Of a DNA stretch of 64,000 bases, positions 19,410 to 32,020 are shown one piece after another. Origin of the DNA: Geomonas sp. Red32 (GTDB lineage Bacteria > Desulfobacterota > Desulfuromonadia > Geobacterales > Geobacteraceae); contig NZ_JAKLOY010000003.1 in NCBI RefSeq assembly GCF_023652955.1, positions 310,001 through 374,000 on the forward strand. Reading direction: 5' to 3'. Position numbers and translations under genes: made by a program. The notes beneath the pieces are model-generated. The model was not told where the DNA came from. It saw only the letters and a program-made list of their open reading frames with translations, and did not search any database. Position 1 is the first letter of the stretch. Each line of letters opens with the position of its first letter.

Positions 19410-19473
19410 GCTCTTTCTCCTTTTGGTGGATTTCGCTTCAGAGACCAAATTCTACCCTGCTTTCGGAAGATGG

Positions 19474-23788
<4,315 letters not shown>

Positions 23789-23790
23789 GG

Positions 23791-24414
23791 TTACGGCTTC
23801 TTGATGGTCTTCTCACCCGGTTTCCACCCCAGCGGACAGAGGGAGCCGGTCTGCAACGCCTGCAGGACCCGCAGGGTCTCCTCGATGCTTCTCCCGACGT
23901 CCATGTTCTGCACCAGCTGGTACTGGAGGACCCCCTCCGGGTCGATGATGTAGAGCCCCCGCAGCGCCACCCCTTCATTCTCGTCGAGACAGCCGTAGGC
24001 CTGGGCGGTTTCCCTCTTCACATCGGAGAGCAGCGGGAAGTTGAGAATGCCGAGGTCGCCGCGCTGGGCCCAGGCGAGGTGGGTGTACTTGGTATCGATG
24101 GAAGCCCCCAGGATCTCGGCGTTGAGCTTTTTGAATTCGCCCACCGCCTGGTTGAACCCGCGGATCTCGGTCGGGCAGACCACGGTGAAGTCCATCGGAT
24201 AGAAGAAGAGGACCAGCCACTTCCCGCGGTAGTCGTCGATGGAGAGTTTCTTGAACTCCTTGCCCGGCTCGGTGCTCACCAGGGCGTCGAGGGCGAAGTA
24301 GGGGGCCCGCTCGCCCACCTTGGCGAACCTGTTCTGCGACTCGGCGCGGGCGGAAGCGGTCATGAAAACGGTGAAACTGAGTAAGGCCACGAGGGCCAGC
24401 TTCGGCAATCTCAT
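23791..24414 (-). CDS. 2-Cys peroxiredoxin with a signal peptide
   Basis: A 207-residue AhpC/Tsa-type peroxiredoxin: peroxidatic Cys80 in 'DFTVVCPTEI', 'RGLYIIDPEGVLQYQ', and resolving Cys193 in 'GSLCPLGWKPGE'. Unlike most members it starts with a Sec signal peptide (LALVALLSFTVFMTASARA, cut after about residue 24), so it should act in the periplasm. AhpF or Trx would not reach it there, and its reductant is unknown; the DsbC-like protein or c-type cytochromes are speculative candidates. It is divergent from the cyclophilin gene across a palindromic promoter region. Confidence 0.9.
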   Translation of the reverse strand: MRLPKLALVALLSFTVFMTASARAESQNRFAKVGERAPYFALDALVSTEPGKEFKKLSIDDYRGKWLVLFFYPMDFTVVCPTEIRGFNQAVGEFKKLNAEILGASIDTKYTHLAWAQRGDLGILNFPLLSDVKRETAQAYGCLDENEGVALRGLYIIDPEGVLQYQLVQNMDVGRSIEETLRVLQALQTGSLCPLGWKPGEKTIKKP

Positions 24415-24454
24415 CGGTAACTCCTGGCGGTAGCGGTTGACATCGTTGGAAAAT

Positions 24455-24482
24455 TTGATTCACCTCGCTGGCGAGGTATGAT
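24455..24482 (+). promoter_or_regulatory. Promoter for the cyclophilin gene
   Basis: TTGATT (24455-24460), a 16-base spacer and TATGAT (24477-24482, 5 of 6). The spacer is almost entirely occupied by a perfect palindrome (next entry). Confidence 0.65.
24462..24477. promoter_or_regulatory. Perfect 7+7 palindrome in the -35/-10 spacer
   Basis: ACCTCGC-TG-GCGAGGT. A dimeric repressor bound here would block the cyclophilin promoter and could also affect the divergent peroxiredoxin gene, whose start codon is 48 bases away. Confidence 0.5.
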
Positions 24483-24541
24483 AATGAAGATTCTAAATGG
24501 TAATTCCAATGAATCAACTAAGGTAGAAAAAGGAGCGAATA

Positions 24542-25060
24542 ATGACTGAAGAGAAGAACCCGCAGGTCCTCATGGAAACCTCGATGGGGAACATCACCAT
24601 AGAGCTTTTCAAGGACAAGGCCCCCATCTCCACCCGCAACTTCCTTTCCTACGTCAAGGATCAGTACTACGACGGCCTGGTCTTCCACCGCGTCATCAAG
24701 GACTTCATGATCCAGGGGGGCGGTCTCGACGCCGATCTTCAGCCGAAGAAGACCAAGTTCGCCATCAAGAACGAGGCGATGAACGGCCTCAAGAACATGC
24801 GCGGCACCCTCGCCATGGCCCGCACCAACATGGTCGACAGCGCCACCTCCCAGTTCTTCATCAACGTGGTCGATAACGCCTTCCTCGACAACAGCGGCAA
24901 GACCCCGGACCGTTTCGGCTACGCCGTTTTCGGCCAGGTGGTGGAGGGGATGGAGATCGTCGACCAGATCCGCGCCGTCAAGACCGGCAACAAGGGCGGC
25001 CACCAGGACGTCCCGGTGGAGCCGGTGACCATCAAATCCATCCGTCTCATCGAAGAGTAA
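24542..25060 (+). CDS. ppiB: Cyclophilin-type peptidyl-prolyl isomerase
   Basis: A 172-residue single-domain cyclophilin without signal peptide, therefore cytosolic. Active-site residues are present: 'GLVFHRVIKDFMIQGGG' (Arg, Phe, Met, Gln), 'MARTNMVDSATSQFFINV' and 'YAVFGQVVEGMEIVDQI'. AAGGAG stands seven bases before the ATG. Catalyses proline cis-trans isomerisation during folding. Monocistronic with its own promoter and terminator. Confidence 0.95.
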   Translation: MTEEKNPQVLMETSMGNITIELFKDKAPISTRNFLSYVKDQYYDGLVFHRVIKDFMIQGGGLDADLQPKKTKFAIKNEAMNGLKNMRGTLAMARTNMVDSATSQFFINVVDNAFLDNSGKTPDRFGYAVFGQVVEGMEIVDQIRAVKTGNKGGHQDVPVEPVTIKSIRLIEE

Positions 25061-25069
25061 ATCCGGCAC

Positions 25070-25100
25070 CGGCGGGGCTCCTCCCGGGGCCCCGCCGTTT
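25070..25100 (+). terminator. GC-rich terminator after ppiB
   Basis: Nine-bp stem CGGCGGGGC/GCCCCGCCG (25070-25078 with 25089-25097) followed by only three T residues. Confidence 0.6.
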
Positions 25101-25165
25101 CCTTCCCGGCTGATCCCGTCCCGGGTTTTTCCTCACGCAACGTCCTGATTGGACCCATTTAATTA

Positions 25166-25194
25166 TTGACAAAGATGGGGAAGCTCTATATAGT
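25166..25194 (+). promoter_or_regulatory. Strong sigma-70 promoter for metK
   Basis: Perfect TTGACA (25166-25171), a 17-base spacer and TATAGT (25189-25194). The leader to the metK start codon is only about 45 bases, too short for a SAM riboswitch. Confidence 0.9.
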
Positions 25195-25245
25195 CCCAAG
25201 CTTCGTATAAAACCGCTGGAGATATTTGTAAGGGGGTTTCACCAC

Positions 25246-26415
25246 ATGGAAATGAAGGACTTTATCTTCACCTCCGAGTCGGTTTCCGAGGGCCATCCCG
25301 ACAAGGTCGCGGACCAGGTTTCGGACGCCATCCTCGACGCCATCCTGACCCAGGATCCCACGTCCCGTGTTGCCTGCGAGACCCTGGTCACCACCGGCAT
25401 GGCCGTAATTGCCGGCGAGATCACCACCCAGGCCATCGTCGACTATCCCAAGATCGTCCGCGAGACCATCCGCGAGATCGGCTATAACGACTCCGCCATG
25501 GGCTTCGATTGGGAAACCTGTGCCATCCTGACTTCCATCGACAAACAGTCCCCCGATATCGCCCAGGGCGTCACCGAGGGCGAGGGGATGTTCAAGGAGC
25601 AGGGGGCCGGCGACCAGGGGCTCATGTTCGGCTTCGCCTGCAACGAGACTCCCGAGCTGATGCCGATGTCGATCCTGCTGGCCCACAAGCTGGTGTCCCG
25701 CCTGGCCGACGTCAGGAAGAACGGCACCCTGGACTTCCTCCGTCCGGACTCCAAGTCCCAGGTCTCCATCCAATACATCGACGACAAGCCGGTTCACGTC
25801 GACACCGTCGTCATCTCCTCGCAGCACACCCCCGAGGTCTCCTACGAGGCCATCAAGGAAGGGATCATCGAGGAGGTCATCAAGAAGATCATCCCGGCTA
25901 ACCTGCTCGACGCCAAGACCCGCTTCCTGATCAACCCGACCGGGCGCTTCGTCATCGGCGGGCCGATGGGCGACTGCGGTCTTACCGGCCGCAAGATCAT
26001 CGTCGACAGCTACGGCGGGCACGGCGCCCACGGCGGCGGCGCCTTCTCCGGCAAGGACCCCTCCAAGGTCGACCGCTCCGCCGCCTACATGGGGCGCTAC
26101 GTGGCGAAGAACCTGGTCGCTTCCGGCGTCTGCGAAAAGTGCGAGGTCCAGGTCGCCTACGCCATCGGCGTCGCCGAGCCGGTCTCGGTCATGGTCGACT
26201 GCAACGGCACCGGCAAGATCTCTTCCAAGCGGATCGCCGAGATCGTGCGCGAAGTCTTCGACCTCCGCCCGCGCGCCATCATCGAGCAGCTCGACCTGCT
26301 CCGTCCGATCTACAAGAAGACCGCAGCCTACGGCCACTTCGGCCGCGAGCTCCCCGAGTTCACCTGGGAGCGGACCGACAAGGCTGCCATCATCAGGGAG
26401 AAGGCGGGGATCTAA
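25246..26415 (+). CDS. metK: S-adenosylmethionine synthetase
   Basis: A 389-residue MetK of normal length: '[15 protein letters not shown]' at the N-terminus (methionine and metal binding), '[12 protein letters not shown]', and the P-loop-like '[18 protein letters not shown]' plus '[10 protein letters not shown]'. It makes SAM from methionine and ATP in the cytosol, supplying here the radical SAM and methyltransferase enzymes among others. AAGGGGG lies about ten bases before the ATG; a second in-frame ATG two codons later is equally possible. Strong own promoter and terminator. Confidence 0.98.
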   Translation: MEMKDFIFTSESVSEGHPDKVADQVSDAILDAILTQDPTSRVACETLVTTGMAVIAGEITTQAIVDYPKIVRETIREIGYNDSAMGFDWETCAILTSIDKQSPDIAQGVTEGEGMFKEQGAGDQGLMFGFACNETPELMPMSILLAHKLVSRLADVRKNGTLDFLRPDSKSQVSIQYIDDKPVHVDTVVISSQHTPEVSYEAIKEGIIEEVIKKIIPANLLDAKTRFLINPTGRFVIGGPMGDCGLTGRKIIVDSYGGHGAHGGGAFSGKDPSKVDRSAAYMGRYVAKNLVASGVCEKCEVQVAYAIGVAEPVSVMVDCNGTGKISSKRIAEIVREVFDLRPRAIIEQLDLLRPIYKKTAAYGHFGRELPEFTWERTDKAAIIREKAGI

Positions 26416-26440
26416 GCATCCTCACCCTGCAAAAGCCCAA

Positions 26441-26475
26441 AAGGGCCGTCCGGAGATTCCGGGCGGCCCTTTTTC
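26441..26475 (+). terminator. Intrinsic terminator after metK
   Basis: Stem of at least 11 bp (GGGCCGTCCGG with CCGGGCGGCCC, one G-U pair), loop AGATT, then a five-T run. Confidence 0.92.
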
Positions 26476-26600
26476 TGTCTCAGGGGAAACTTTGGGTGCG
26501 GTTGTGCGGTTGCCAAAGGGAAGCGGTGGACTAGAATTTGAAAATGTTAATAACTCTCCGCCGTGTCCGTGCAGCCAACATCAAAGCAAAGGAGGCAGTC

Positions 26601-26960
26601 ATGAAGCGTATCGTCGCGTTTTGTACCCTGCTGGCCGTAGCCCTCACCGTGGTAGCCTTGCCGCCGACGGCCCAAGGGGGCACGAAGAAGGAAGGAGAGG
26701 TGGTCATGAGGGTCGGCAGCAAGGTCCACCTCTTCCACAGCGGCGGCGACGCCGCGCAGCACGAGATCGCCGAGGGCGAGGTGCTCCCGGTCTACCGCCA
26801 CACGACCAAGCCCGAACAGGAGAAGAAGGTCGGCGAGGTCAAGGTCCTTCGCTTCGTCGGTCAGCACTACTTCGAAGGGCAGATCACCAAGGGGGAGGTC
26901 AAGGTGGGAGATATCGTGAAGAAGGAGAATACCGGGATGCTCGTGCAGCCCCTCGAGTAG
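26601..26960 (+). CDS. Small exported hypothetical protein
   Basis: A 119-residue protein with a signal peptide (MKRIVAFCTLLAVALTVVAL, cut near 'AQGG') and a mature part that alternates short hydrophobic strands with charged turns (KVHLFHSGG, KVLRFVGQHYFEG), suggesting a small beta fold. Charged, Lys/Glu-rich, no cysteine after the signal peptide. Function not recognised. GGAGG lies five bases before the ATG at 26601; an upstream TTG-initiated extension is unlikely. Lies between the metK terminator and the sensor-kinase promoter. Confidence 0.72.
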   Translation: MKRIVAFCTLLAVALTVVALPPTAQGGTKKEGEVVMRVGSKVHLFHSGGDAAQHEIAEGEVLPVYRHTTKPEQEKKVGEVKVLRFVGQHYFEGQITKGEVKVGDIVKKENTGMLVQPLE

Positions 26961-27103
26961 CACTCCCCGCCGGTTACTTCCCCAACGCTCCCGGGCCAGC
27001 GCCGTCCCGGGAATCCATCTTTCCTCTTTCGCTCCCTACGCTACTCATCGTTTCCCTTCCCTGGCAGTTTCCTTCCGCGCTCTCCCGCTTTGAGCGTCGC
27101 CGG

Positions 27104-27132
27104 CATTTCCTCAATGATTTTTCGTGTATAAT
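27104..27132 (+). promoter_or_regulatory. Candidate promoter for the hybrid kinase operon
   Basis: Perfect TATAAT (27127-27132) about 48 bases before the start codon; the matching -35 (CATTTC, 27104-27109) is poor, so an activator may be needed. Confidence 0.5.
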
Positions 27133-27179
27133 AGGGTTCTGTCTGAAAGAAACCGCCGACTGAATCTTCAGGAGTACGG

Positions 27180-30100
27180 ATGCCGGGTCGAACCAGAGCG
27201 TGGTTAATCAACATAGGTCTTGCCGTGGCCTTAGGTCTTTTCGCCGGCATCGGCTACCTCTTCTCACTCAGCATGGGAGGGCTCCAAGATTCCGACTACT
27301 GGGTGACACACACCTACGCGGTCATTGCCGAGGTCAACCAGTTGGGAGCCGCCCTCACCGACGCGGAGACCTCGCAGCGCGGTTACCTCATCACCGGAAA
27401 CTCCGCCTACCTCGAGCCCTACCGGAAGGCCCTCTCCACCGTCAGGGACAAGCGCTCCCTCCTGAGAACCCTCACCAAGGACAACAGCAACCAGCAGATG
27501 CGGCTCGACATGATGGATCCGATGATCGAGCGGAAGGTGGCCCAGCTGGACCAGACCGTGGAGGCGAGGAAGAGCAAGGGGCTTCAGGCGGTGGCACCGA
27601 TGGTGATGACCCATCTCTCCGACAACCTGATGACCAGCATCCGCGCGATGATCTCCCAGATGGAAGTGGAAGAGGAACAGCTCCTGCGCGAGCGCGCCGC
27701 CCGGAAACAGGCGGAGATGCTTAACACCATGCACGTCATGGAGGCCGGGGGACTGGTGGCCACCGTCATCCTGCTGGCGATCTTCGCCCTGATGCGGCGG
27801 GAAGTCGTCCAGCGGACCCGGGCGGAAGTGGACCTGCTCGAGCGTAACGCCGAGCTCCAGGAGTCCCAGGAGCGGGTCCGGGCCCAGAACTGGATCAAGA
27901 GCGGCCTGAGCGACCTGAGCCGCAGCACCATCGCCGATCGCCCCCTCGGGGAGCTGGTCTCCGCCTCGCTCGCCTTTCTGGCCGATTACCTCAAGGCGGG
28001 AGCCGGGGTGCTCCATCTCTACGACGAGGAGAGCCGCACCCTCCGGCCGGCCGCCGGCTACGCCTTCGCCGGCGGATCGCTTCCCGAACGGGAGCTGGAA
28101 TTGGGAGAAGGGCTGGCCGGTGAGGCGGGGCGCCAGCAGCGGGCCATCTACCGGGACGGGCTTCCCGACGGCTATCTCAAGGTGGAATCGGCTCTCGGCA
28201 CAGCGGCTCCCCGCGCGCTGGCGGTCCTGCCGCTGGTCCACGACAAGACCCTGGTGGGGGTGATCGAACTCGCCACCCTGCACGAATTCACCCTCCGCGA
28301 GCGGGAGTTCCTGGAGCAGGCGAGCGAGCTTCTGGCCATCGCCATCTCCGGCCGCCAGGCCCGCCACCTCATCGACGAGCTCCTCGCCCAAAGCCGCTCC
28401 CAGGAGGAGGAACTCAGGGTCCAGCAGGAGGAGCTCCAGCAAATCAACGAAGAGCTGGAGGAGCGCGCCCAGCTGCTCGAGCAGCAGCGGGAGGAGATCC
28501 AGGCCAAGAACCGCCTGATGCAGGAAAAGACCCGGGAGCTCGCCAAAAAGGCGCAGGAGATCGAGCAGGTCTCCAGCTACAAGTCCGAGTTCCTCGCCAA
28601 CATGTCCCACGAGCTCAGGACCCCGCTGAACAGCCTGATGATCCTCTCCGGGAGTCTGCGGGATAACAAGGAGGGGAACCTGACCGCCCGGCAGGTGGAG
28701 TACGCCTCCACCATCCAGGCCGCCGGGACCGAGCTCCTCAACCTGATCAACGACATCCTCGACCTCTCCAAGATCGAGTCGGGACGTCTCGAGTTCCTTT
28801 ACGGACCGTCGCGCCCCGCCGAGCTCTGCGGCCAGCTCGCCGCCGCCTTTGGTCCCGTGGCCGAGCAGAAAGGGCTCGTCTTCGGCATTACCGTGGAAGA
28901 GGGGGTCCCCGCCGAGCTGACGCTGGACAGCCAGCGTACCCTCCAGGTCTTGAAGAACCTGCTCTCCAACGCGATCAAGTTCACCCGCGAGGGGGCGGTC
29001 CGGCTCCGGACCTACCTCCCCGGCCCCGATAGCCCGCTCGCCACCCCGTCGGTCGCCTTCGAGGTGACCGACACCGGGGTCGGGGTGCCGGCCGCCAAGC
29101 ACGAGCTGATCTTCCAGGCCTTCCAGCAGGCGGACGGCTCCACCAGCCGCCAGTTCGGCGGCACCGGGCTCGGGCTTTCCATCTCCCGGCAGCTCGCCCG
29201 CGGGATGGGGGGAGAGGTCCTGGTGGCCAGCGGGGACGGGAAGGGGAGCGTCTTCACCCTCTACCTTCCCCTCGCTCCCCCCGCCGCCGCGGCAACCCCG
29301 GCTGCGCCCGGGGCGCCGGACGGTCAGGGCCGGCATCCCGGAAACATAGAGGAGCCGCCCCTTCCTCTCGCGGCTCCCCCGGTCCCCGACGACCGCGAGC
29401 GGCTGAACGGGGGGGACCGCACCATCCTTATCGTGGAGGACGATCCCATCTTCGCGAGGCTTCTGGCCGACCGGGTCCGGGAGCGGGGATTCGCCGCCCT
29501 GGTCTCCGCCGACGGCGATTCCGCGCTGACGCTCGCCAGGCGTTACCGTCCGAGCGCCATCCTCCTCGACGTCATGCTCCCCGGTACCGACGGCTGGGGG
29601 GTGATGCAGCGGATCACCGAGGACCCGGAGATCCGGCACATCCCGGTCCACTTCCTGAGCTGCCTCGAGGAGCGGCAAAAGGCCCTGGCCATGGGGGCCA
29701 TCGGCTTCGTCACCAAGCCGGTGACCAGCGAGCAGCTCGACCAGGTGCTGGGTGCCGTCGAGGAGGCGGTGGACCGGACGGTGGGGAAGCTCCTGATCGT
29801 GGAGGACAACGAGCGGGAAGCCGCCGCCCTGGTGGCCCTTCTCGAGCAGCGGGACGTCGCCATCACGGTGGCCGACTCCGGCGCCCGGGCCATCGGGCTC
29901 CTCACCGCCGAACCGTTCGACTGCGTGGTGCTGGACCTGGGCCTGGCCGACATGTCCGGCTTCGACCTCCTCGAGCATATCCGCACCATGGAGGAGAGCC
30001 GCCGGGTCCCGGTCATCATCCACACCGGCCAGGAACTGAGCCGCGAGGATGCCCACCGGCTCCAGCAGTACGCGGAGAGCATCATCATCAAGGGGGCCAA

Positions 30101-30593
30101 GAGCCCGGAGCGCCTGCTGAACGAGGTGACCCTCTTTTTGCACGTGATGGAGAGCCGCCTCCCCCCCGACAAGCAGAGGATGATCCGCACCGCCCTCGAC
30201 AACGAAAGCCTGCTGGTCGGGAAGAAGGTGCTCCTGGCGGACGACGACATGCGCAACGTCTTCTCGCTCTCGAGCGTCCTCACCGAGCGGGGGATGCGGG
30301 TGGTGGAGGCCGAAAACGGCAGGGTGGCGCTCGAGCGGCTCGAGGAGAACACCGACGTCAACGTGGTGCTCATGGACATCATGATGCCGGAGATGGACGG
30401 CTACGAGGCAATCCGCCGTATCCGCCAGGACCCGCGCTTCGGACGGCTCCCGATCATCGCGCTGACCGCCAAGGCGATGAAGGGGGACCGGGAGGCCTGC
30501 CTGAAGGCGGGGGCGAGCGACTACATCACCAAGCCGGTCGACCTCGACCGCCTGCTGTCCCTTTTGAGGGTCTGGCTCTACAACCATGGGTGA
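27180..30593 (+). CDS. CHASE3-GAF hybrid histidine kinase with three receiver domains
   Basis: A 1137-residue membrane sensor. TM1 about 9-31; periplasmic CHASE3 domain about 40-180 ('ALTDAETSQRGYLITG' is its hallmark); TM2 about 189-205; GAF domain about 240-395; long coiled coil about 400-465; HisKA with phospho-acceptor His477 in 'FLANMSHELRTPLNSL'; HATPase with 'NLLSNAIKFT', 'DTGVGVP' and 'GGTGLGLSIS'; then three receiver domains from about residue 745, each with an Asp acceptor ('LLDVMLPGTDG', 'VLDLGLADMSG', 'LMDIMMPEMDG'). No HAMP domain is obvious. The first gene of an operon with CheR- and CheB-like proteins and a REC-kinase, a familiar multi-component phosphorelay unit whose signal is unknown. 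Confidence 0.95.
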   Translation: MPGRTRAWLINIGLAVALGLFAGIGYLFSLSMGGLQDSDYWVTHTYAVIAEVNQLGAALTDAETSQRGYLITGNSAYLEPYRKALSTVRDKRSLLRTLTKDNSNQQMRLDMMDPMIERKVAQLDQTVEARKSKGLQAVAPMVMTHLSDNLMTSIRAMISQMEVEEEQLLRERAARKQAEMLNTMHVMEAGGLVATVILLAIFALMRREVVQRTRAEVDLLERNAELQESQERVRAQNWIKSGLSDLSRSTIADRPLGELVSASLAFLADYLKAGAGVLHLYDEESRTLRPAAGYAFAGGSLPERELELGEGLAGEAGRQQRAIYRDGLPDGYLKVESALGTAAPRALAVLPLVHDKTLVGVIELATLHEFTLREREFLEQASELLAIAISGRQARHLIDELLAQSRSQEEELRVQQEELQQINEELEERAQLLEQQREEIQAKNRLMQEKTRELAKKAQEIEQVSSYKSEFLANMSHELRTPLNSLMILSGSLRDNKEGNLTARQVEYASTIQAAGTELLNLINDILDLSKIESGRLEFLYGPSRPAELCGQLAAAFGPVAEQKGLVFGITVEEGVPAELTLDSQRTLQVLKNLLSNAIKFTREGAVRLRTYLPGPDSPLATPSVAFEVTDTGVGVPAAKHELIFQAFQQADGSTSRQFGGTGLGLSISRQLARGMGGEVLVASGDGKGSVFTLYLPLAPPAAAATPAAPGAPDGQGRHPGNIEEPPLPLAAPPVPDDRERLNGGDRTILIVEDDPIFARLLADRVRERGFAALVSADGDSALTLARRYRPSAILLDVMLPGTDGWGVMQRITEDPEIRHIPVHFLSCLEERQKALAMGAIGFVTKPVTSEQLDQVLGAVEEAVDRTVGKLLIVEDNEREAAALVALLEQRDVAITVADSGARAIGLLTAEPFDCVVLDLGLADMSGFDLLEHIRTMEESRRVPVIIHTGQELSREDAHRLQQYAESIIIKGAKSPERLLNEVTLFLHVMESRLPPDKQRMIRTALDNESLLVGKKVLLADDDMRNVFSLSSVLTERGMRVVEAENGRVALERLEENTDVNVVLMDIMMPEMDGYEAIRRIRQDPRFGRLPIIALTAKAMKGDREACLKAGASDYITKPVDLDRLLSLLRVWLYNHG

Positions 30594-31437
30594 ATGGGAT
30601 CCGATGGCGAAAGAACGCGACGATCTGACCGGCATCGAGATTGAGCTCCTCCTTGAGGGGGTCGCCCGGGTCTACGGCTACGATTTCACCGGCTATGCCG
30701 AGGCCTCGCTCAGGCGGCGGATGCTCCAGTGGCTCGCCAACTCCCCTTTCAGCTCCTTCGCCGAGGCGCAGTCGCGGCTATTGCGGGAGCCCCCTCTCTT
30801 CGAGGAGCTTTTGCGGGGGCTCACCGTCAACGTTTCCGAGATGTTTCGCGACCCCTGGGTCTTTCGCGCCATCCGGGAACTGGTGGTCCCTCACCTGAAG
30901 ACCTACCCCTTCGTGAAGGTCTGGGTCGCGGGGTGCTCCACCGGGGAGGAGGCGTACTCGCTCGCCATCCTGCTCAGGGAGGAGGGGCTCGCCGGGCATT
31001 ACCGGATCTACGCCACCGACTTGAATCCCTACGTGCTGGAGAAGGCCAAAGAGGGGGTACTTCCGCTGCGGGAGATGAGGCGCTACACCGGCAACTACCA
31101 AAAGAGCGGCGGCAGGAGCTCCTTTTCCGACTACTACACGGCGGGCTACGACCGGGCGCTGCTCGATCCCTCGCTCCGGGAGGAGATCGTCTTCGCCTCC
31201 CACAACCTCGGGGTCGACGCCGCCTTCGGGGAGATGCAGCTGGTCCTTTGCCGCAACGTCCTGATCTACTTCAAGCAGCAGCTCAAGGGGCGGGTGCTCA
31301 CGCTTTTGGACTCCTGCGTGCCGCCGGGGGGCTTTCTCTGCCTGGGGACCAAGGAGACCCTGGACGGCTATCCCCAGGGACCGCACTACCAGGAGGTCGA
31401 GCCGCAGACGCGGATCTACAGGAAACGGTATGACTGA
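30586..31437 (+). CDS. CheR-type protein-glutamate methyltransferase
   Basis: A 283-residue CheR: N-terminal helical domain (about 10-75, 'YGYDFTGYAEASLRRRMLQW'), then the SAM-binding domain with 'VWVAGCSTGEEAYSLAILL', 'YATDLNP' and 'LVLCRNVLIYFKQQL'. The start at 30586 overlaps the kinase gene by eight bases; the ATG at 30604 is an alternative. No chemoreceptor gene is nearby, so its target may be the adjacent sensor or another protein, as in non-chemotaxis CheR/CheB pairs. Confidence 0.93.
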   Translation: MGEWDPMAKERDDLTGIEIELLLEGVARVYGYDFTGYAEASLRRRMLQWLANSPFSSFAEAQSRLLREPPLFEELLRGLTVNVSEMFRDPWVFRAIRELVVPHLKTYPFVKVWVAGCSTGEEAYSLAILLREEGLAGHYRIYATDLNPYVLEKAKEGVLPLREMRRYTGNYQKSGGRSSFSDYYTAGYDRALLDPSLREEIVFASHNLGVDAAFGEMQLVLCRNVLIYFKQQLKGRVLTLLDSCVPPGGFLCLGTKETLDGYPQGPHYQEVEPQTRIYRKRYD

Positions 31438-32020
31438 CCGCCCCTTTCGTTACCGCGCAGTGGCGATCGGGATCTCCACCGGCGGGGTGGCGACCCTGAA
31501 GCCTCTCCTTGGCGCGCTTCCGGCCGACTTCCGGCTTCCGATCCTCGTGGTGCAGCACGTAAGCCCCGACAGCGGGGGGCGGCTCGCACTCCTGCTGGAC
31601 CGGATCTGCGCCCTGCACGTGAAGGAGGCGGATGAGCATGATAGCCCGGGGGGCGGCACGGTCTACCTGGCCCCCCCCAACTACCACCTCCTGGTGGAGC
31701 CCGACCGGCGGCTCGGTTTTTCCACCGATCCCCCGGTCAACTTCGCGCGCCCCTCGGTCGACGTCCTCTTCGAGACCGCCGCCGACGCCTACGGGGGGGA
31801 ACTGGTCGGGGTGGTGCTGACCGGGGCAGGCGAGGACGGGGCGCGGGGGCTCCGGCGGATAAAAGACAAGGGGGGGCTCGCGGTGATCCAGGACCCGGCC
31901 GACGCGGTGGCGCGGGCCATGCCGCAGGCCGCCCTGATGGCGGTCAAGCCCGACCACCTGGTCACCCTGGCCGCTCTTCCCCAGCTTTTGATAAAACTTT
32001 CGGAGGCCAAGCGATCATGA
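31430..32020 (+). CDS. Stand-alone CheB-type methylesterase
   Basis: A 196-residue catalytic domain without the usual receiver domain. The Ser-His-Asp triad is visible in 'AIGISTGGVATL', 'VVQHVSP' and 'LTGAGEDGARGL'. It should remove methyl groups added by the CheR protein encoded just upstream (eight-base overlap). Lacking a receiver domain, its activity is probably controlled through partner proteins of this operon. Confidence 0.93.
   Translation: MTDRPFRYRAVAIGISTGGVATLKPLLGALPADFRLPILVVQHVSPDSGGRLALLLDRICALHVKEADEHDSPGGGTVYLAPPNYHLLVEPDRRLGFSTDPPVNFARPSVDVLFETAADAYGGELVGVVLTGAGEDGARGLRRIKDKGGLAVIQDPADAVARAMPQAALMAVKPDHLVTLAALPQLLIKLSEAKRS

Noticed and set aside
25195-25245. SAM riboswitch before metK
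   Set aside because: The leader is only about 45 bases from a strong promoter, too short for any SAM aptamer, and no conserved core is seen.
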